From UBA9676 sp963741615 (GTDB lineage Bacteria > Actinomycetota > Actinomycetes > Streptosporangiales > Streptosporangiaceae), in NCBI GenBank assembly GCA_963741615.1, contig CAVUIU010000028.1:186001-250000 (forward strand): 64,000 bases of DNA. Reading direction: 5' to 3'. Position numbers and translations under genes: made by a program. This document shows, in pieces, positions 25,476 through 35,143 of the stretch; within the stretch, counting starts at the first letter, position 1, and every line of letters begins with the position of its first letter. The notes beneath the pieces are model-generated. The model saw only the letters and a list, made by a program, of their open reading frames with translations. It did not search any database and had not been told where the DNA came from.

Positions 25476-26873
25476 TCAGGCCCCGCTGACCGCCACCACG
25501 CCGCTCATCGTGCCGATCAGCACCAGCGGCCCGGACAGCGACGGCGAGACGAAGTGCGGCAGCGGCGAGCCCAGCGAGATCTGCTGGCGGACCCGGCCGT
25601 TGGCCGGGTCGAGCTGGTAGAGGGTGCCGCCGTCCCAGTCGGCGACCCAGACCGCGCCGCCGCCGAGCACCGGCGACCCCGCGGCCGCGCCGGGGCCGCG
25701 CCACAGCACCCGGATCCGCCCGCCTGAGGTGTCCACGGCGGCCAGCCCGCCGCCCTCGCAGGGGACGTAGGCCGCCGCGCCGCGCACCGCCGCGCCGCCG
25801 AACGCCGTGCACACCGGCGCCGAAGCAAGCTGCCCCCCGACGCCCCCGAGGTGGGCGGCGTTCAGCAGGTAGCCGGTACCGCTCTTGCCGACGGCCAGGA
25901 TCCTCCCGCCCGCCAGCAGCGCCGGTGACATGGAGCCGAGGTCGAGGTCGGAGGCGTTGTCGGCGGCCCAGGTGACCGGGGCGAAGATCCCGATCCGGTG
26001 CAGCCCGGGCGTCAGCGCCGTGACCGAGTCGCTGCCGTCGAAACTCCCGCTGGTGGCCGCGCCGTTGCCGGCCCCGACATAGATCGTGCCGCCGGGCCCG
26101 ATGACCGGGCCGCCGGCGCCCCAGATGGCGCCCTCCCGCGCGGTCGGCACGACGTACGACACCAGCGGGCCGTTCCCGGTGGCCGGGACCCTCACCACCG
26201 AGCCCCGGTACGGGCCGCAGTCCCCGTACAGCCCGCCGAACGCGACATACACCCGCCCGCCTTCCAGCGCCAGCGCGGCCCGCTGCTGGTCGAAGCGGGG
26301 CTGGCCGTCGGGGGTGGGGATGAGCCGCCGCACCCGCACCGCCCCGTTCGCCGCGGACACGCCGACCAGCATGTGCCGGTACCCGGCCGTCTCGGCGACC
26401 GCGTAGACCAGCCCGGTGGCGGCGTCGTAGACCGGGGTGCCGGTGATGCCGAGCGGGTCGATGTCGCCGCACGGCAGGCTGGCCAGCGGCACCGGCGTGC
26501 CGACATGGGTGCGCCAGCGGACCCGGCCGGTCGCCCGGTCCAGCCCGTACACCGAATCCCCTTCGGTCGCCGCGACGACCAGGTTGCCGATGACGAGCGG
26601 CTGCCCGTACACGGCCCCGTCCAGCCGCCGGGTCCAGGCGACCGCCAGCGGCCCGGCTGGCGGGCTCGCGGCGGCGAATCCGGTGTGGGCCGGGTCGTTG
26701 TGGTAGTTCGGCCAGTTCCAGGCGCCGGGCGCGGGCGGGGACTGGGTCGCCGCCGGTGCCGTCGCGGCACCGGGCGTGGCGCTGGGGGAGTGCGCCGGGG
26801 CCGGCCCGCCCGCGCTCGCGCAGCCGGACAGCAAGAGAAGAAGCGACAGCACGGTGGGCCGGGTGAGTCGCAT
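25476..26873 (-). CDS. PQQ-like beta-propeller lipoprotein
   Basis: A 465-residue lipoprotein: signal MRLTRPTVLSLLLLLSGCAS with a lipobox Cys, then a Pro/Ala/Thr linker, then a beta-propeller with repeated blades (YGLDRATGRVRWRT, VYDAATGLVYAVAET, YQLDPANGRVRQQI). This is the PQQ-dehydrogenase/BamB-like repeat without visible PQQ-binding catalytic residues, so it probably acts as an extracellular binding or scaffold protein. The ATG at 26873 begins the signal peptide; the longer upstream frame is low-complexity. Confidence 0.82.
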   Translation of the reverse strand: MRLTRPTVLSLLLLLSGCASAGGPAPAHSPSATPGAATAPAATQSPPAPGAWNWPNYHNDPAHTGFAAASPPAGPLAVAWTRRLDGAVYGQPLVIGNLVVAATEGDSVYGLDRATGRVRWRTHVGTPVPLASLPCGDIDPLGITGTPVYDAATGLVYAVAETAGYRHMLVGVSAANGAVRVRRLIPTPDGQPRFDQQRAALALEGGRVYVAFGGLYGDCGPYRGSVVRVPATGNGPLVSYVVPTAREGAIWGAGGPVIGPGGTIYVGAGNGAATSGSFDGSDSVTALTPGLHRIGIFAPVTWAADNASDLDLGSMSPALLAGGRILAVGKSGTGYLLNAAHLGGVGGQLASAPVCTAFGGAAVRGAAAYVPCEGGGLAAVDTSGGRIRVLWRGPGAAAGSPVLGGGAVWVADWDGGTLYQLDPANGRVRQQISLGSPLPHFVSPSLSGPLVLIGTMSGVVAVSGA

Positions 26874-27154
26874 GACGCCTAGTCTGCCGGACGGGACGGT
26901 CGGCCCGCTGGCTGCCCGGGCCCGGCTCGCTGGCCGGCCGGCCCGGCTCGCGGCCCGGCCCGCGGTCTGGCTGCCCGGCCCGGCCCCTGCGGCTGGCGCT
27001 TTCGCGGGGGTCGCCCGGACATGCCGTGCGAATCGGCCGTAACATCCATTTACGCAGGTCACGACCCGTGCGCGTGCCTGACGACTGGTGTGGAAAGACG
27101 CAACTCAGGGGACTAAGAAGAACGTGAGAGGAAATGGAGGCAGGCGAGGTGGGT

Positions 27155-27928
27155 ATGCAGATCGGCTCCTTTGTCGCCGTGGGGGACAGTTTCACCGAAG
27201 GGCTGGATGACCCCCGCGCCGACTATGCGGGCTATCTGGGCTGGGCGGACCGTTTCGCCGAGATGCTGGCCATCCAGTGGCCCGGGCTCCGGTACGCCAA
27301 CCTCGCGGTGCGGGGCAAGGTACTGGCCGAAATAGCGGAGGAACAGGTTCCGCTGGCCATTGCGATGGCGCCCGACCTGGTGAGCCTGGCGGCGGGCGGG
27401 AATGACATGCTCCGGCCGCGCGCTGACCCCGATGCCCTCGCGGAGCACTTCGACGAGGTCGTCCGCACCCTGCTGCTGGCCGGCTGCCCGGTGCTCATGT
27501 TCACCGGCTTCGATCCCCGGTTCCCGGTGCTGCGGCTGATCCGGGGCAAGGTGGCCGCCTACAACATGCACCTGCGCGCGATCGCCGACCGCCACCAGTG
27601 CCACGTGGTTGACCTGTGGTCGATGAACGTGCTCCGCGACCCCCGCGCCTGGAGCGCCGACCGGCTGCACCTGTCGCCGGCCGGGCACCGGCGGGTGACG
27701 TTGCGCGCGTGCGAGGTGCTCGGCGTGCCGGTCGCCGCGGACTGGCGGGAACCGTGGCCGTCGGCCGAGGGGATCGCCGCCTCCCAGGCGCGGGCGTGGC
27801 TGGCGGCCCGGCGGACGGACATGCGGTGGGCGCGGGTCCACGCGGCGCCATGGGTGGCCCGGCGGGTGCGCGGGGTGTCGTCGGGCGACGGCGTCGACCC
27901 CAAGCGGCCCGAACTCCTGCCGTTCTGA
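27155..27928 (+). CDS. SGNH/GDSL hydrolase
   Basis: A 257-residue esterase-like protein. Block I is VAVGDSFTEGLDD with the nucleophile Ser, block II NLAVRGK, block III AAGGNDML with the oxyanion Asn, and block V ADRLHLSPAGHRRV with the Asp-His pair. It lacks a signal peptide, so it acts in the cytosol. Substrates of this actinobacterial group are unknown, perhaps acyl or acetyl esters. GAGGTGGGT precedes the ATG at 27155; an ATG 21 bases earlier is crowded against its SD. Confidence 0.9.
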   Translation: MQIGSFVAVGDSFTEGLDDPRADYAGYLGWADRFAEMLAIQWPGLRYANLAVRGKVLAEIAEEQVPLAIAMAPDLVSLAAGGNDMLRPRADPDALAEHFDEVVRTLLLAGCPVLMFTGFDPRFPVLRLIRGKVAAYNMHLRAIADRHQCHVVDLWSMNVLRDPRAWSADRLHLSPAGHRRVTLRACEVLGVPVAADWREPWPSAEGIAASQARAWLAARRTDMRWARVHAAPWVARRVRGVSSGDGVDPKRPELLPF

Positions 27929-27950
27929 GGCGCCGTCACGCTCCGGCGCC
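27929..27950. terminator. Hairpin between convergent genes
   Basis: GGCGCCG-N8-CGGCGCC is a perfect 7-bp inverted repeat directly after the SGNH hydrolase stop and before the converging aminotransferase stop. It is a plausible two-way terminator. Confidence 0.45.
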
Positions 27951-27970
27951 GGCCAGCCCCGGTGCCATGG

Positions 27971-29260
27971 CTACGGCGCGAGATCGGCCAGGATGTCCTC
28001 AAGCCGGCGCAGTGAGGCGGCGATCCAGGGAAGGCTGACCGGGTCGGCGGAGGCGAGTGCCTGCTCGCGCTGACCCTCGGTGTCCCCGTAGAGCAGGCTG
28101 GTCGCGACCCGCATCCGCAGCGCGGGCTCCTCCTCGCCGAAGGCGCTGGCGGGCAGCACCGCCATCCCGTACCGGTCCAGCAGCCGGGCGGCGAGACCGC
28201 TGCCGGTGGTGACCCCATGCCGGGCGGCCAGGTGCCCACGCCACGCGGTGAAGTCCGGGTACTGGTAGAACGCCGCCTGTGGCGCGGGGACGCTCACCCC
28301 GGCGGCGGTGAACCTGCCCGCCACGGCGCGGCTGACGGCCTCGTGCAGCGAGCGGCTGCGAGCTATCCGTTCGGCCAGTTCGGCGGGCTCGCGGAAGGCG
28401 AGCGCGGCTGCTTCCTGGACCGGGTCGGCCGCGGCGGACCAGATCTCGCTGCCGATGCCGAGCAGCCGGGCGTGCAGGTCGCGGCCGAGCGGGCCGTCCG
28501 GGAGCCGGGCCACGCCGACCCGCCAGCCGCCGAGCGCGAGGTTCTTGCTGAGACCGGTGGTGACCACGGTGCGCTCCGGGGCGAAGTCCACCGGGCTCGC
28601 CAGCGCGGGCGTGGAGTCGAACACGAGGTCACGGTAGATCTCGTCGGAGATGATCACCAGGTCGTGTTCGGCCGCCACCTCGGCCAGCGCCCGCACGGTG
28701 GCCGGCCGGGCGAGCCGGCCGGTGGGGTTGTCGGGCAGGGTCACGATCACCGACCCGATCCGGCGGCCCGCGGCCCTGGCGTCCACCACCGCGCGGGCGA
28801 GCGGGGCCGGGTCGCACACGCCGCCCTCGCCGGCCGGGGTGGGCACGAAATGCGGCCGGGCGCCGACGATGGCGGCCTGGGCCGGGTAGCTCACCCAGCT
28901 CGGCTGCGGCACGGCGACGTCCGACCCGATGGCCAGCAGCAGGCCGAACAGCAGTGACTTGGTGCCGGGCCCGGAGATCATCGCCGCCGCGCTTGTCGGC
29001 ACGCCACGCCGGGTCCAGTAGCCTGCCGCCGCCTCACGCAGGGCGGGCAGGCCGGCCACCGGACCGTAGGCGTTGGCGCCGGCCGCGTCCGCCAGCGCCG
29101 CCCGCAGGAGGGGGTGAACGGGCAGGCCTGCCTCGCCAAAGGCCAGCGGAAGGATCGGTTCGCCGGCTTCCCGCCTGCGGGCCATGAGCTCGTTCGCGGC
29201 CAGGGTGGCCGACACCGGGATGGTGCCCGGCGCGGTGAGAAGACCTGGTTCGGAAGCCAT
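27971..29260 (-). CDS. PLP-dependent aminotransferase, class I/II
   Basis: A 429-residue fold-type I aminotransferase. Visible are NAYGPVAGLPALREAAAGYW, the PLP-phosphate/ring region (VPQPSWVSYPAQA), LPDNPTGR, the Asp-x-x-Tyr of IISDEIYRDLVFD, and the PLP lysine in TTGLSKNLALGGWRVGVAR. It belongs with aspartate/alanine-type aminotransferases; the amino donor is not clear. The ATG at 29260 is preferred over the GTG at 29287. Confidence 0.88.
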   Translation of the reverse strand: MASEPGLLTAPGTIPVSATLAANELMARRREAGEPILPLAFGEAGLPVHPLLRAALADAAGANAYGPVAGLPALREAAAGYWTRRGVPTSAAAMISGPGTKSLLFGLLLAIGSDVAVPQPSWVSYPAQAAIVGARPHFVPTPAGEGGVCDPAPLARAVVDARAAGRRIGSVIVTLPDNPTGRLARPATVRALAEVAAEHDLVIISDEIYRDLVFDSTPALASPVDFAPERTVVTTGLSKNLALGGWRVGVARLPDGPLGRDLHARLLGIGSEIWSAAADPVQEAAALAFREPAELAERIARSRSLHEAVSRAVAGRFTAAGVSVPAPQAAFYQYPDFTAWRGHLAARHGVTTGSGLAARLLDRYGMAVLPASAFGEEEPALRMRVATSLLYGDTEGQREQALASADPVSLPWIAASLRRLEDILADLAP

Positions 29261-29351
29261 GACTGGCTCGATCGTACCGGGGCGCACCCGGCGGCCCCCG
29301 CGCTGTCAGTGCCCGGTGCTTGAGTGGCGCCCATGACGTTATGGAGGCACG

Positions 29352-29930
29352 ATGAGTGTTGTGAGCATCGCCGAGACGTGGCCGGTGGCTGGCCGGCCCT
29401 TCACCGTCGCGGACCTGGCACGGATGCCCGACGACGGGCGCCGTTACGAGCTCATTGACGGGGTTCTCATCGTGAGCCCGGCACCGTCGAATCCGCACCA
29501 GCTGGTCGTCTCGGAACTCCTGTTCGCGCTGCGGCTGGCATGCCCGCCCGGCCTGCGCGTGATGGTTGGCCCCGGGGTGATGATGTCGCCGGACACCGAA
29601 CTGATCCCCGACCTGGTGGTGGCCAGGTTCGAGCAGGTAGGCGGCGTCAGGCTGACGCAGCCACCGTTGCTCGCGGCGGAGGTACGGTCTCCGAGCACCG
29701 CACTCGTGGACAGCAACACCAAGAAGGCGGTCTACGAGCGATTCGCGATTCCTTCGTACTGGATCGTCGTGCCCGACCCAGATGCTCCCGAACTGATCGT
29801 GTTCGAGCTGTCCGGCGGGCGTTATGGGCAGGTGGCCCACGTTCGCGGGGACACAGCCTTCCGCGCCGAGCGGCCGTTCCCGGTCGAGGTGATCCCCTCC
29901 CGGCTGGTTGCTGGGCTGTTCCCCGACTGA
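29352..29930 (+). CDS. Uma2-family (DUF820) restriction-like endonuclease
   Basis: A 192-residue protein with the PD-(D/E)XK-like fold of the Uma2 family: RRYELIDGVLIVSPAPSNPH at the N-terminus, ELIPDLVVARFEQ with the conserved PD, LAAEVRSPST (E-x-x-SPST), KKAVYERFAIPSYWIVVPDP. The family is very common and multiplied in actinobacteria and cyanobacteria. Its role is uncertain, and a nuclease function is inferred from fold only. The start ATG follows GGAGGCACG. Confidence 0.9.
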   Translation: MSVVSIAETWPVAGRPFTVADLARMPDDGRRYELIDGVLIVSPAPSNPHQLVVSELLFALRLACPPGLRVMVGPGVMMSPDTELIPDLVVARFEQVGGVRLTQPPLLAAEVRSPSTALVDSNTKKAVYERFAIPSYWIVVPDPDAPELIVFELSGGRYGQVAHVRGDTAFRAERPFPVEVIPSRLVAGLFPD

Positions 29931-29964
29931 CCGGCCGGCCTGCGCCGCCGGCGGCGGACCGCGG

Positions 29965-31179
29965 TCAGGCTTCGCGTTCGAGGGGGCAGCTCATGCAGCG
30001 CGGGCCGCCCCTGCCGCGGCCGAGTTCGCTGCCCGGCACCGTGATCACCTCGATGCCGTTCTCCCGCAGGTACGTATTGGTCGTCACGTTCCGCTCGTAG
30101 GCGATGACCACCCCCGGCTCGACGGCGAGCACGTTGCAGCCGTCATCCCACTGCTCCCGCTGCGCGGAGTGGACGTCCTGGACCGCGGTCAGCACGGTGA
30201 TCGCGGGCACGCCGAGCGCGGCGGCCAGCGCGCGGTGCATGTCCTCCGGCGGATGATCGGTGACCTTGAGCTCGCGCGCGGTCGCCCCGGGCTCCACCGT
30301 GTAGGAGGGCAGCATGCCCATCCCCGCGTACTTGCTGAACACCCCGTGGTCCGCCATCGTCAGCAGCGTGTCCAGGTGCATGAACGCCCGCGTCTTCGGC
30401 ATGTCGATCGCGACCAGGCAGCGGGCCGCCCCGGCGGCGAACAGCCGGTGCGCGAGCACTTCCACCGCCTGCGGCGTGGTCCGCTCGCTCATCCCCACCA
30501 GGACGGCCTCGTTGCCGAGCACCAGGACGTCGCCGCCCTCGATGGTGGCCGGGGCGGCGTCCGCGCCGTGGTACCAGATCTCGAAACCCGCGTCGGCGAA
30601 CATCGGGTGCCAGCGGTAGATCGCCTCGTCGGTGACCGTCTCCCGGATCCGGGCCTGGCGCATCGCGTTGATCGTCACCCCGCCATAGATCCAGCACGAG
30701 GTGTCGCGCTGGTACAGGAGGTTCGGCAGCGGGGCGAGCACGAAGCCGTCGGGGTCGAGCGAGTGGAAGGCGATGCTCTTGGGCTCCGGCCCCAGTTCGG
30801 CGATCTCCCGTTTGGTGATCCCGCCGGCCAGGAACCCCGCCAGTGCCGCCGAGTCGAGCCCGTCCATCGCGGCGCGCAGGGTGGCGGCGGCGAGCGGCCC
30901 GTGCCAGCGCGGGTCGAACACCCGGTCCAGGATGTAGTCGCGCGCGCCGGCGATCTCCAGGGTCTGGGCGAGCAGATCGCCGTAATAGTGGACGACGACC
31001 CCGCGCGAGCGCAGCACGTCGGCGAAGGCGTCATGCTCGGCCTGGGCCCTGCTCACCCAGAGCACGTCGTCGAACAGCAGGTCGGCGGCGTTGTCCGGGG
31101 TCAGGCGCTTGAGTTCCAGGCCGGGGCGGTGTAGCACAACCTGACGCAGGCGGCCGACTTCGGATTCCACGCCGAACAT
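29965..31179 (-). CDS. arcA: Arginine deiminase
   Basis: A 404-residue enzyme converting arginine to citrulline and ammonia. Conserved segments: LLFDDVLWVSRAQAEHD near the N-terminus, ATIEGGDVLVLGNEAVLVG, AFMHLDTLLTM (catalytic His), and at the C-terminus RGRGGPRCMSCPLERE, whose first Cys is the nucleophile. Length matches the family. No arcB or arcC neighbours are present, so it may feed citrulline or ammonia production by itself rather than a complete ADI energy pathway. Confidence 0.95.
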   Translation of the reverse strand: MFGVESEVGRLRQVVLHRPGLELKRLTPDNAADLLFDDVLWVSRAQAEHDAFADVLRSRGVVVHYYGDLLAQTLEIAGARDYILDRVFDPRWHGPLAAATLRAAMDGLDSAALAGFLAGGITKREIAELGPEPKSIAFHSLDPDGFVLAPLPNLLYQRDTSCWIYGGVTINAMRQARIRETVTDEAIYRWHPMFADAGFEIWYHGADAAPATIEGGDVLVLGNEAVLVGMSERTTPQAVEVLAHRLFAAGAARCLVAIDMPKTRAFMHLDTLLTMADHGVFSKYAGMGMLPSYTVEPGATARELKVTDHPPEDMHRALAAALGVPAITVLTAVQDVHSAQREQWDDGCNVLAVEPGVVIAYERNVTTNTYLRENGIEVITVPGSELGRGRGGPRCMSCPLEREA

Positions 31180-31244
31180 GGGACCCCCGTTCTGTATCGA
31201 TGTTGCCCGTCAGTTATCTCATGACCCGCGGCTAGGCTGCCGAC

Positions 31245-32302
31245 GTGGAACTGGATCTTTCGCGCGATGCCGCGACCCTGACCGCGGCCCTGGTCAACGT
31301 CCCGTCGGTCAGTGGCGACGAGCGGGAACTGGCCGACGCGATCGCGGCCGCGCTGGCCGGACTGCCTCACCTGACGGTACGCCGGGACGGGAATGCCGTC
31401 GTCGCGCGGACCGGCCTCGGGCGGCCGCAGCGGGTGATCCTGGCCGGGCACATCGACACCGTACCGCTGGCCGGCAACCTTCCTTCCCGCGCCGAGGACG
31501 GTGTGCTGTACGGCTGCGGCAGCTGTGACATGAAGTCCGGCGTCGCGATCCAGTTGCGGCTGGCGTCCCGGCTGGCTGAGCCCTCCCGTGACGTGACCTA
31601 TGTCTTCTACGACTGCGAAGAAGTCGAGGCGCAACGAAATGGCCTGCTGCGGCTCAGCCGCAACGTGCCGGAGTTGCTGGGGGGGACCTGGCGGTCCTGC
31701 TCGAGCCGACCGGTGGCGTGATCGAGGGTGGCTGCCAGGGGACCATCCGGGCGGAGGTCACGGCGCGGGGGGTGCGGGCGCACAGTGCGCGCTCCTGGCG
31801 GGGACGTAACGCCATCCACGGCGCCGGTGCGATCATCGACGCGCTGCGGTCCTACCATCCGCGCGAACCCGAGGTGGACGGGCTCATCTACCACGAGGGG
31901 CTGAACGCGGTCGGGATCGTCGGCGGGGTCGCGGGCAATGTGATCCCGGACGAGTGCGTGGTCTCGGTGAATTACCGGTTCGCCCCGGACCGCACCATCG
32001 AGCAGGCAGCCGAGCACATGCGCGCGGTGTTCAGCGGATTCGACGTGGAGATCACCGACGCCGCGCCGGGGGCACGGCCGGGGCTGACCGACCCGGCCGC
32101 GGCGGGCCTGCTCTCCGCGGTCGGCGGGATGCCGCGTGCCAAGCTGGGCTGGACGGATGTCGCCAGGTTCGCGCTGCTCGGCCTGCCCGCGGTCAACTAC
32201 GGCCCGGGCGACCCGGAAGTGGCTCACACCGCCGGCGAGCACGTGCCGCTCGCGCAGATCGCCGAGTGCGAGGCCAAGCTGGCCGCCTGGCTGGCCGGCT
32301 GA
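31245..32302 (+). CDS. dapE: Succinyl-diaminopimelate desuccinylase, split by a one-base frameshift in a G tract
   Basis: A zinc peptidase-family (M20) enzyme of lysine/DAP synthesis. Frame one (from GTG 31245) has ILAGHIDTVPLAGN, CGSCDMKSGVAI and FYDCEEVEAQRNG, giving metal ligands His-Asp and the Glu pair; it then runs to a false stop at 31721. The other frame resumes with GGDLAVLLEPTGGVIEGGCQ and continues NAVGIVGGVAGNVIPDE, VNYRFAPDRT, NYGPGDPEVAHT (last metal His) to 32302. The switch lies at the seven G bases 31679-31685; eight G bases would restore one continuous 352-residue protein. DapE is normally essential where present, so this is probably a sequencing indel, though slippage cannot be excluded. 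Confidence 0.87.
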
Positions 32303-32313
32303 CCCCGGGCCCC

Positions 32314-33939
32314 CTACTTCACGGGGCCTTTGATCAGCGTCAGGGAGCTGGTGTGCTGGCCGCCGTTGAGGTCCGTCCAGGTGACGGAGATGGTCTGTCC
32401 GGGGTGGTAGTGGGCGAGGAAGTTGGTCAGCGAATCCGGCCCGGTGATGCTGTGGCCGTCCACGCCGGTGATCACGTCACCACCGGTGAGCCCGGCCGCC
32501 CGCGCGGGCGTGCCGCAGAGCACCCCGGCGATGAGGGTGCCGGAACTGGCGGGCGCGGCCTGGCGCGGGAGCGGGTTCACGGTGTTGTTGGGCAGGCAGG
32601 TGCCGGTGCTGTTGACCGCGCCGAACTGGACGGCCACCCGGCGCAGCTGCCGGAACTGCTGCTGTGGGCTGGCGGCCGCGCTGGCGGTCCGGCCGACCTC
32701 CACGCCCATGAACGGGGGCTGGCCGATGCGGATCGTGGCGCTGCCGTGCCCCGCGGCCATCTGGCGGGCGATCCCCAGCGCGCGGTTGATCGGGATGGCG
32801 AAACCCTGGCTGGTGCCCGCGCCGCCGAGGTTCTGGGTGTTCGCCGCCGTGTCCATGGCGATGACCTGGCCGGCGGCGTTCGACAGTGGCCCGCCGGAGT
32901 CGCCTTCCGCGATCGGCGCGTTGGTCTGGAGCATGTTGTGCAGGGTCTCACTGGTGCCGGATCCGGAATCGCTCGCGGTGATCGTCCGGCGGAGCGCGGT
33001 GATCGATCCGCTGGTCACGGTCGGGGCGCCGCCGGCGCCGCCCGCGTTGCCCAGCGCCACCACCGGCGTTCCGAGGCTGACCCTGCCGGAGTCGCCCGGC
33101 TGGATCGTCTTCAGCCCCGACGCCCCGACCAGCTTGAGCAGGGCGATGTCGTCGTTAGGGTCGGTGCCGACGATATGGGCGGCGTACTTGCGGCCCGAGA
33201 GGACGAGGGTCGCGGTCAGCCCCGTCGAGCCGTCCACCACGTGGTTGTTGGTCAGGACCAGCCCGGAGGAAGTCAGGACCATCCCGGTGCCCTCGAAGAC
33301 CTGGCGCGTGTAGCGCAGGGTGGAGGTGATGTCGACCACGCCCGGCTCTACCTTGGCGGCCACGGCTTGCGGGTTGAGGGCTGAGGTGTTGGTGTTGCCG
33401 TTGTCCTGGTTGCCCGGGGTCGGGATCTGCCCCGGCGCGGCGTTGCTCGAAGGCTGTGACCGTCCCTGCAGGGCGAACACTGCGCCGGCGCCGAGTGCGG
33501 CCGCCAGGACCGCTACCAGCAGGTAGACGAGCGGGCGGTTGCCGCGCCGTGGTTGCTGCGGGCCGCCGGGCTGGCCGTAGTCCGCGCCGATGTAGCCGCC
33601 GCCGGCCTGGCCGTAGCCGCCACCCCCGGGCTGGCCGGGGCCACCCGGCTGGCCGTAGCCACCGGTCGGCGGGGGGCCCCAGCCGCCGTGACTGCCGCCG
33701 GGCGGTGGCTCCCACGTCCCCTGGCCGCCGGCGGACATCGACCACGTCCCGAGTTCGGTGGTCGGAGTGCTGCCGGGCTGGCCGGGCTGGCCGGGCTGGC
33801 CGTACCCGTGCTGGCGGTACCCGGGCTGGCCGGTGGGCGCTGGAGTGGTCCCGGGCGGGGGAGCCCAGGAGCCGCCTGGCGACGTGTCGTCATCGGCCCC
33901 GGGCTCAGCCCCACCGTTGTGACCTTCCTGCATCTCCAT
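32314..33939 (-). CDS. HtrA-like membrane serine protease with PDZ domain
   Basis: A ~541-residue S1C protease. The N-terminal ~170 residues are cytoplasmic low-complexity Gly/Pro/Gln sequence (GQPGQPGQPG, GYGQPGGPGQPGGGG); then one helix (PLVYLLVAVLAAALGAGAVF); then the trypsin-like domain with His in VLTNNHVVDGS, Asp in DPNDDIALLKL and Ser in AEGDSGGPLSN; then a PDZ domain (ARAAGLTGGDVITGVDGHSI). It should handle misfolded or regulatory proteins outside the membrane. Adjacent GTG and ATG starts are possible. Confidence 0.92.
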   Translation of the reverse strand: MEMQEGHNGGAEPGADDDTSPGGSWAPPPGTTPAPTGQPGYRQHGYGQPGQPGQPGSTPTTELGTWSMSAGGQGTWEPPPGGSHGGWGPPPTGGYGQPGGPGQPGGGGYGQAGGGYIGADYGQPGGPQQPRRGNRPLVYLLVAVLAAALGAGAVFALQGRSQPSSNAAPGQIPTPGNQDNGNTNTSALNPQAVAAKVEPGVVDITSTLRYTRQVFEGTGMVLTSSGLVLTNNHVVDGSTGLTATLVLSGRKYAAHIVGTDPNDDIALLKLVGASGLKTIQPGDSGRVSLGTPVVALGNAGGAGGAPTVTSGSITALRRTITASDSGSGTSETLHNMLQTNAPIAEGDSGGPLSNAAGQVIAMDTAANTQNLGGAGTSQGFAIPINRALGIARQMAAGHGSATIRIGQPPFMGVEVGRTASAAASPQQQFRQLRRVAVQFGAVNSTGTCLPNNTVNPLPRQAAPASSGTLIAGVLCGTPARAAGLTGGDVITGVDGHSITGPDSLTNFLAHYHPGQTISVTWTDLNGGQHTSSLTLIKGPVK

Positions 33940-34195
33940 CACCTCTGCCCCGGAACTGGCCTCGGTTCCGTCTCAGGTTGCTGGCTGCCGCGCCCGGCAA
34001 TGCTGACGTCGTCACCAGTAAGCAGCATCTTCCTGGATGGAAGCTGAACGCTTCCTCTGGATTCGGGCCCCACTGCCCCTGATACGACATTACGCGAGCT
34101 GGGGCCGGCGCCTGCCCGCGGATGGGCTACCCAGGCCGGGATCCCTATCCGCCAGCCGATCTGGAGGATCACGCGGCGGCGGTGACCCGGTCCCC

Positions 34196-35008
34196 TCAGA
34201 GGCCGTGATCGGCCAGGGGGCCGACCTGGAGGGCGCGCCGGCCGCATTCGTCGAGCAGCCGGGGGAGGGCGCCGAGGGCGGCGCTGGCGGCGCCCGGAGG
34301 GGACGTGCAGTCGGAGTCGTGCAGCAAGATGGTGGCGCCCCCGCTGAGATCGGCCATCACCGCGGCGAACACCGAGTCCGGGGTGGCGCCGGGGGCCCAT
34401 TCCCTTCCCCAGCTGCTCCACAGGACCGGGGTCAGCTCCAGCTTGCGGGCGGCCACGACCGCGCCCGAGCTGAGGACTCCGTAGGGCGGCCGGAAGAATC
34501 TGGGCGGCTGGCCGGTGGCCCCGGTCACCGCATCGCGGGCGCGGGCCAGATCGCCGAGCACATCCCCGGGACTGCGCAGGATCGTGTACCGGTGGTCCCA
34601 CCCGTGAACGGCGATCTCGTGCCCGGCCGCGGCGATCTCGGCCGCCAGCTGCGGCGCCCTGGCGACCATGGAGCCGAGCAGGAAGAAAGTGGCATGCAGG
34701 TTCCGCGCCGCCAGCAGGTCGATGAAGGCGGGGGTGCTGGCTGGGTCCGGACCGTCGTCGAAGGTGAGAGCCACATGATCGGGCCTGCCCAGCCCGGCCA
34801 GCCGGGGGAACAGCCGCCGCCGCAGGGGGCCGAAGGCGGTCAGCCCGGGCCCCGCATGCACCACGGCCAGCCCGGCCGCCGCGAGCCCCGCGAGCGCCAG
34901 CCCGCGGGCGACCGGGTGTCCGGCCGCCCGCTCCCCGGTCACCGGTCCCGCCGGGTATCCGGTCCGGTTTTCCCCATATGGATGCAAATGTTCGCCATCG
35001 CCCGTCAC
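34196..35008 (-). CDS. Polysaccharide deacetylase (NodB-type)
   Basis: A 270-residue carbohydrate esterase 4 protein that removes acetyl groups from chitin-like, peptidoglycan or other amino-sugar polymers. Seen: VALTFDDGPDPAST (catalytic Asp and metal Asp), HEIAVHGWDHRYT (metal His pair), FFRPPYGVLSSG, and ILLHDSDCTS near the end. A hydrophobic stretch near residues 35-55 (ALAGLAAAGLAVVHAG) probably anchors it. The GTG start follows GGAGGGCTCAATC. It lies beside, and divergent from, a sugar-nucleotide cassette. Confidence 0.9.
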   Translation of the reverse strand: MTGDGEHLHPYGENRTGYPAGPVTGERAAGHPVARGLALAGLAAAGLAVVHAGPGLTAFGPLRRRLFPRLAGLGRPDHVALTFDDGPDPASTPAFIDLLAARNLHATFFLLGSMVARAPQLAAEIAAAGHEIAVHGWDHRYTILRSPGDVLGDLARARDAVTGATGQPPRFFRPPYGVLSSGAVVAARKLELTPVLWSSWGREWAPGATPDSVFAAVMADLSGGATILLHDSDCTSPPGAASAALGALPRLLDECGRRALQVGPLADHGL

Positions 35009-35143
35009 GATTGAGCCCTCCAGCGGTTCGGGGGATTACACAATGTCACAGTGACTCCCGACACCTGCGGGCACCGGCGTGCCCTTGCCTGCCATACCTG
35101 GAATCATGGCAAAGTCGGGATGCCACGTGCGTAGGTCCGGTTG

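Noticed and set aside
29943..29956. Palindrome CGCCGCCGGCGGCG as terminator
   Set aside because: No loop and common by chance in such GC-rich DNA; not listed as a feature.
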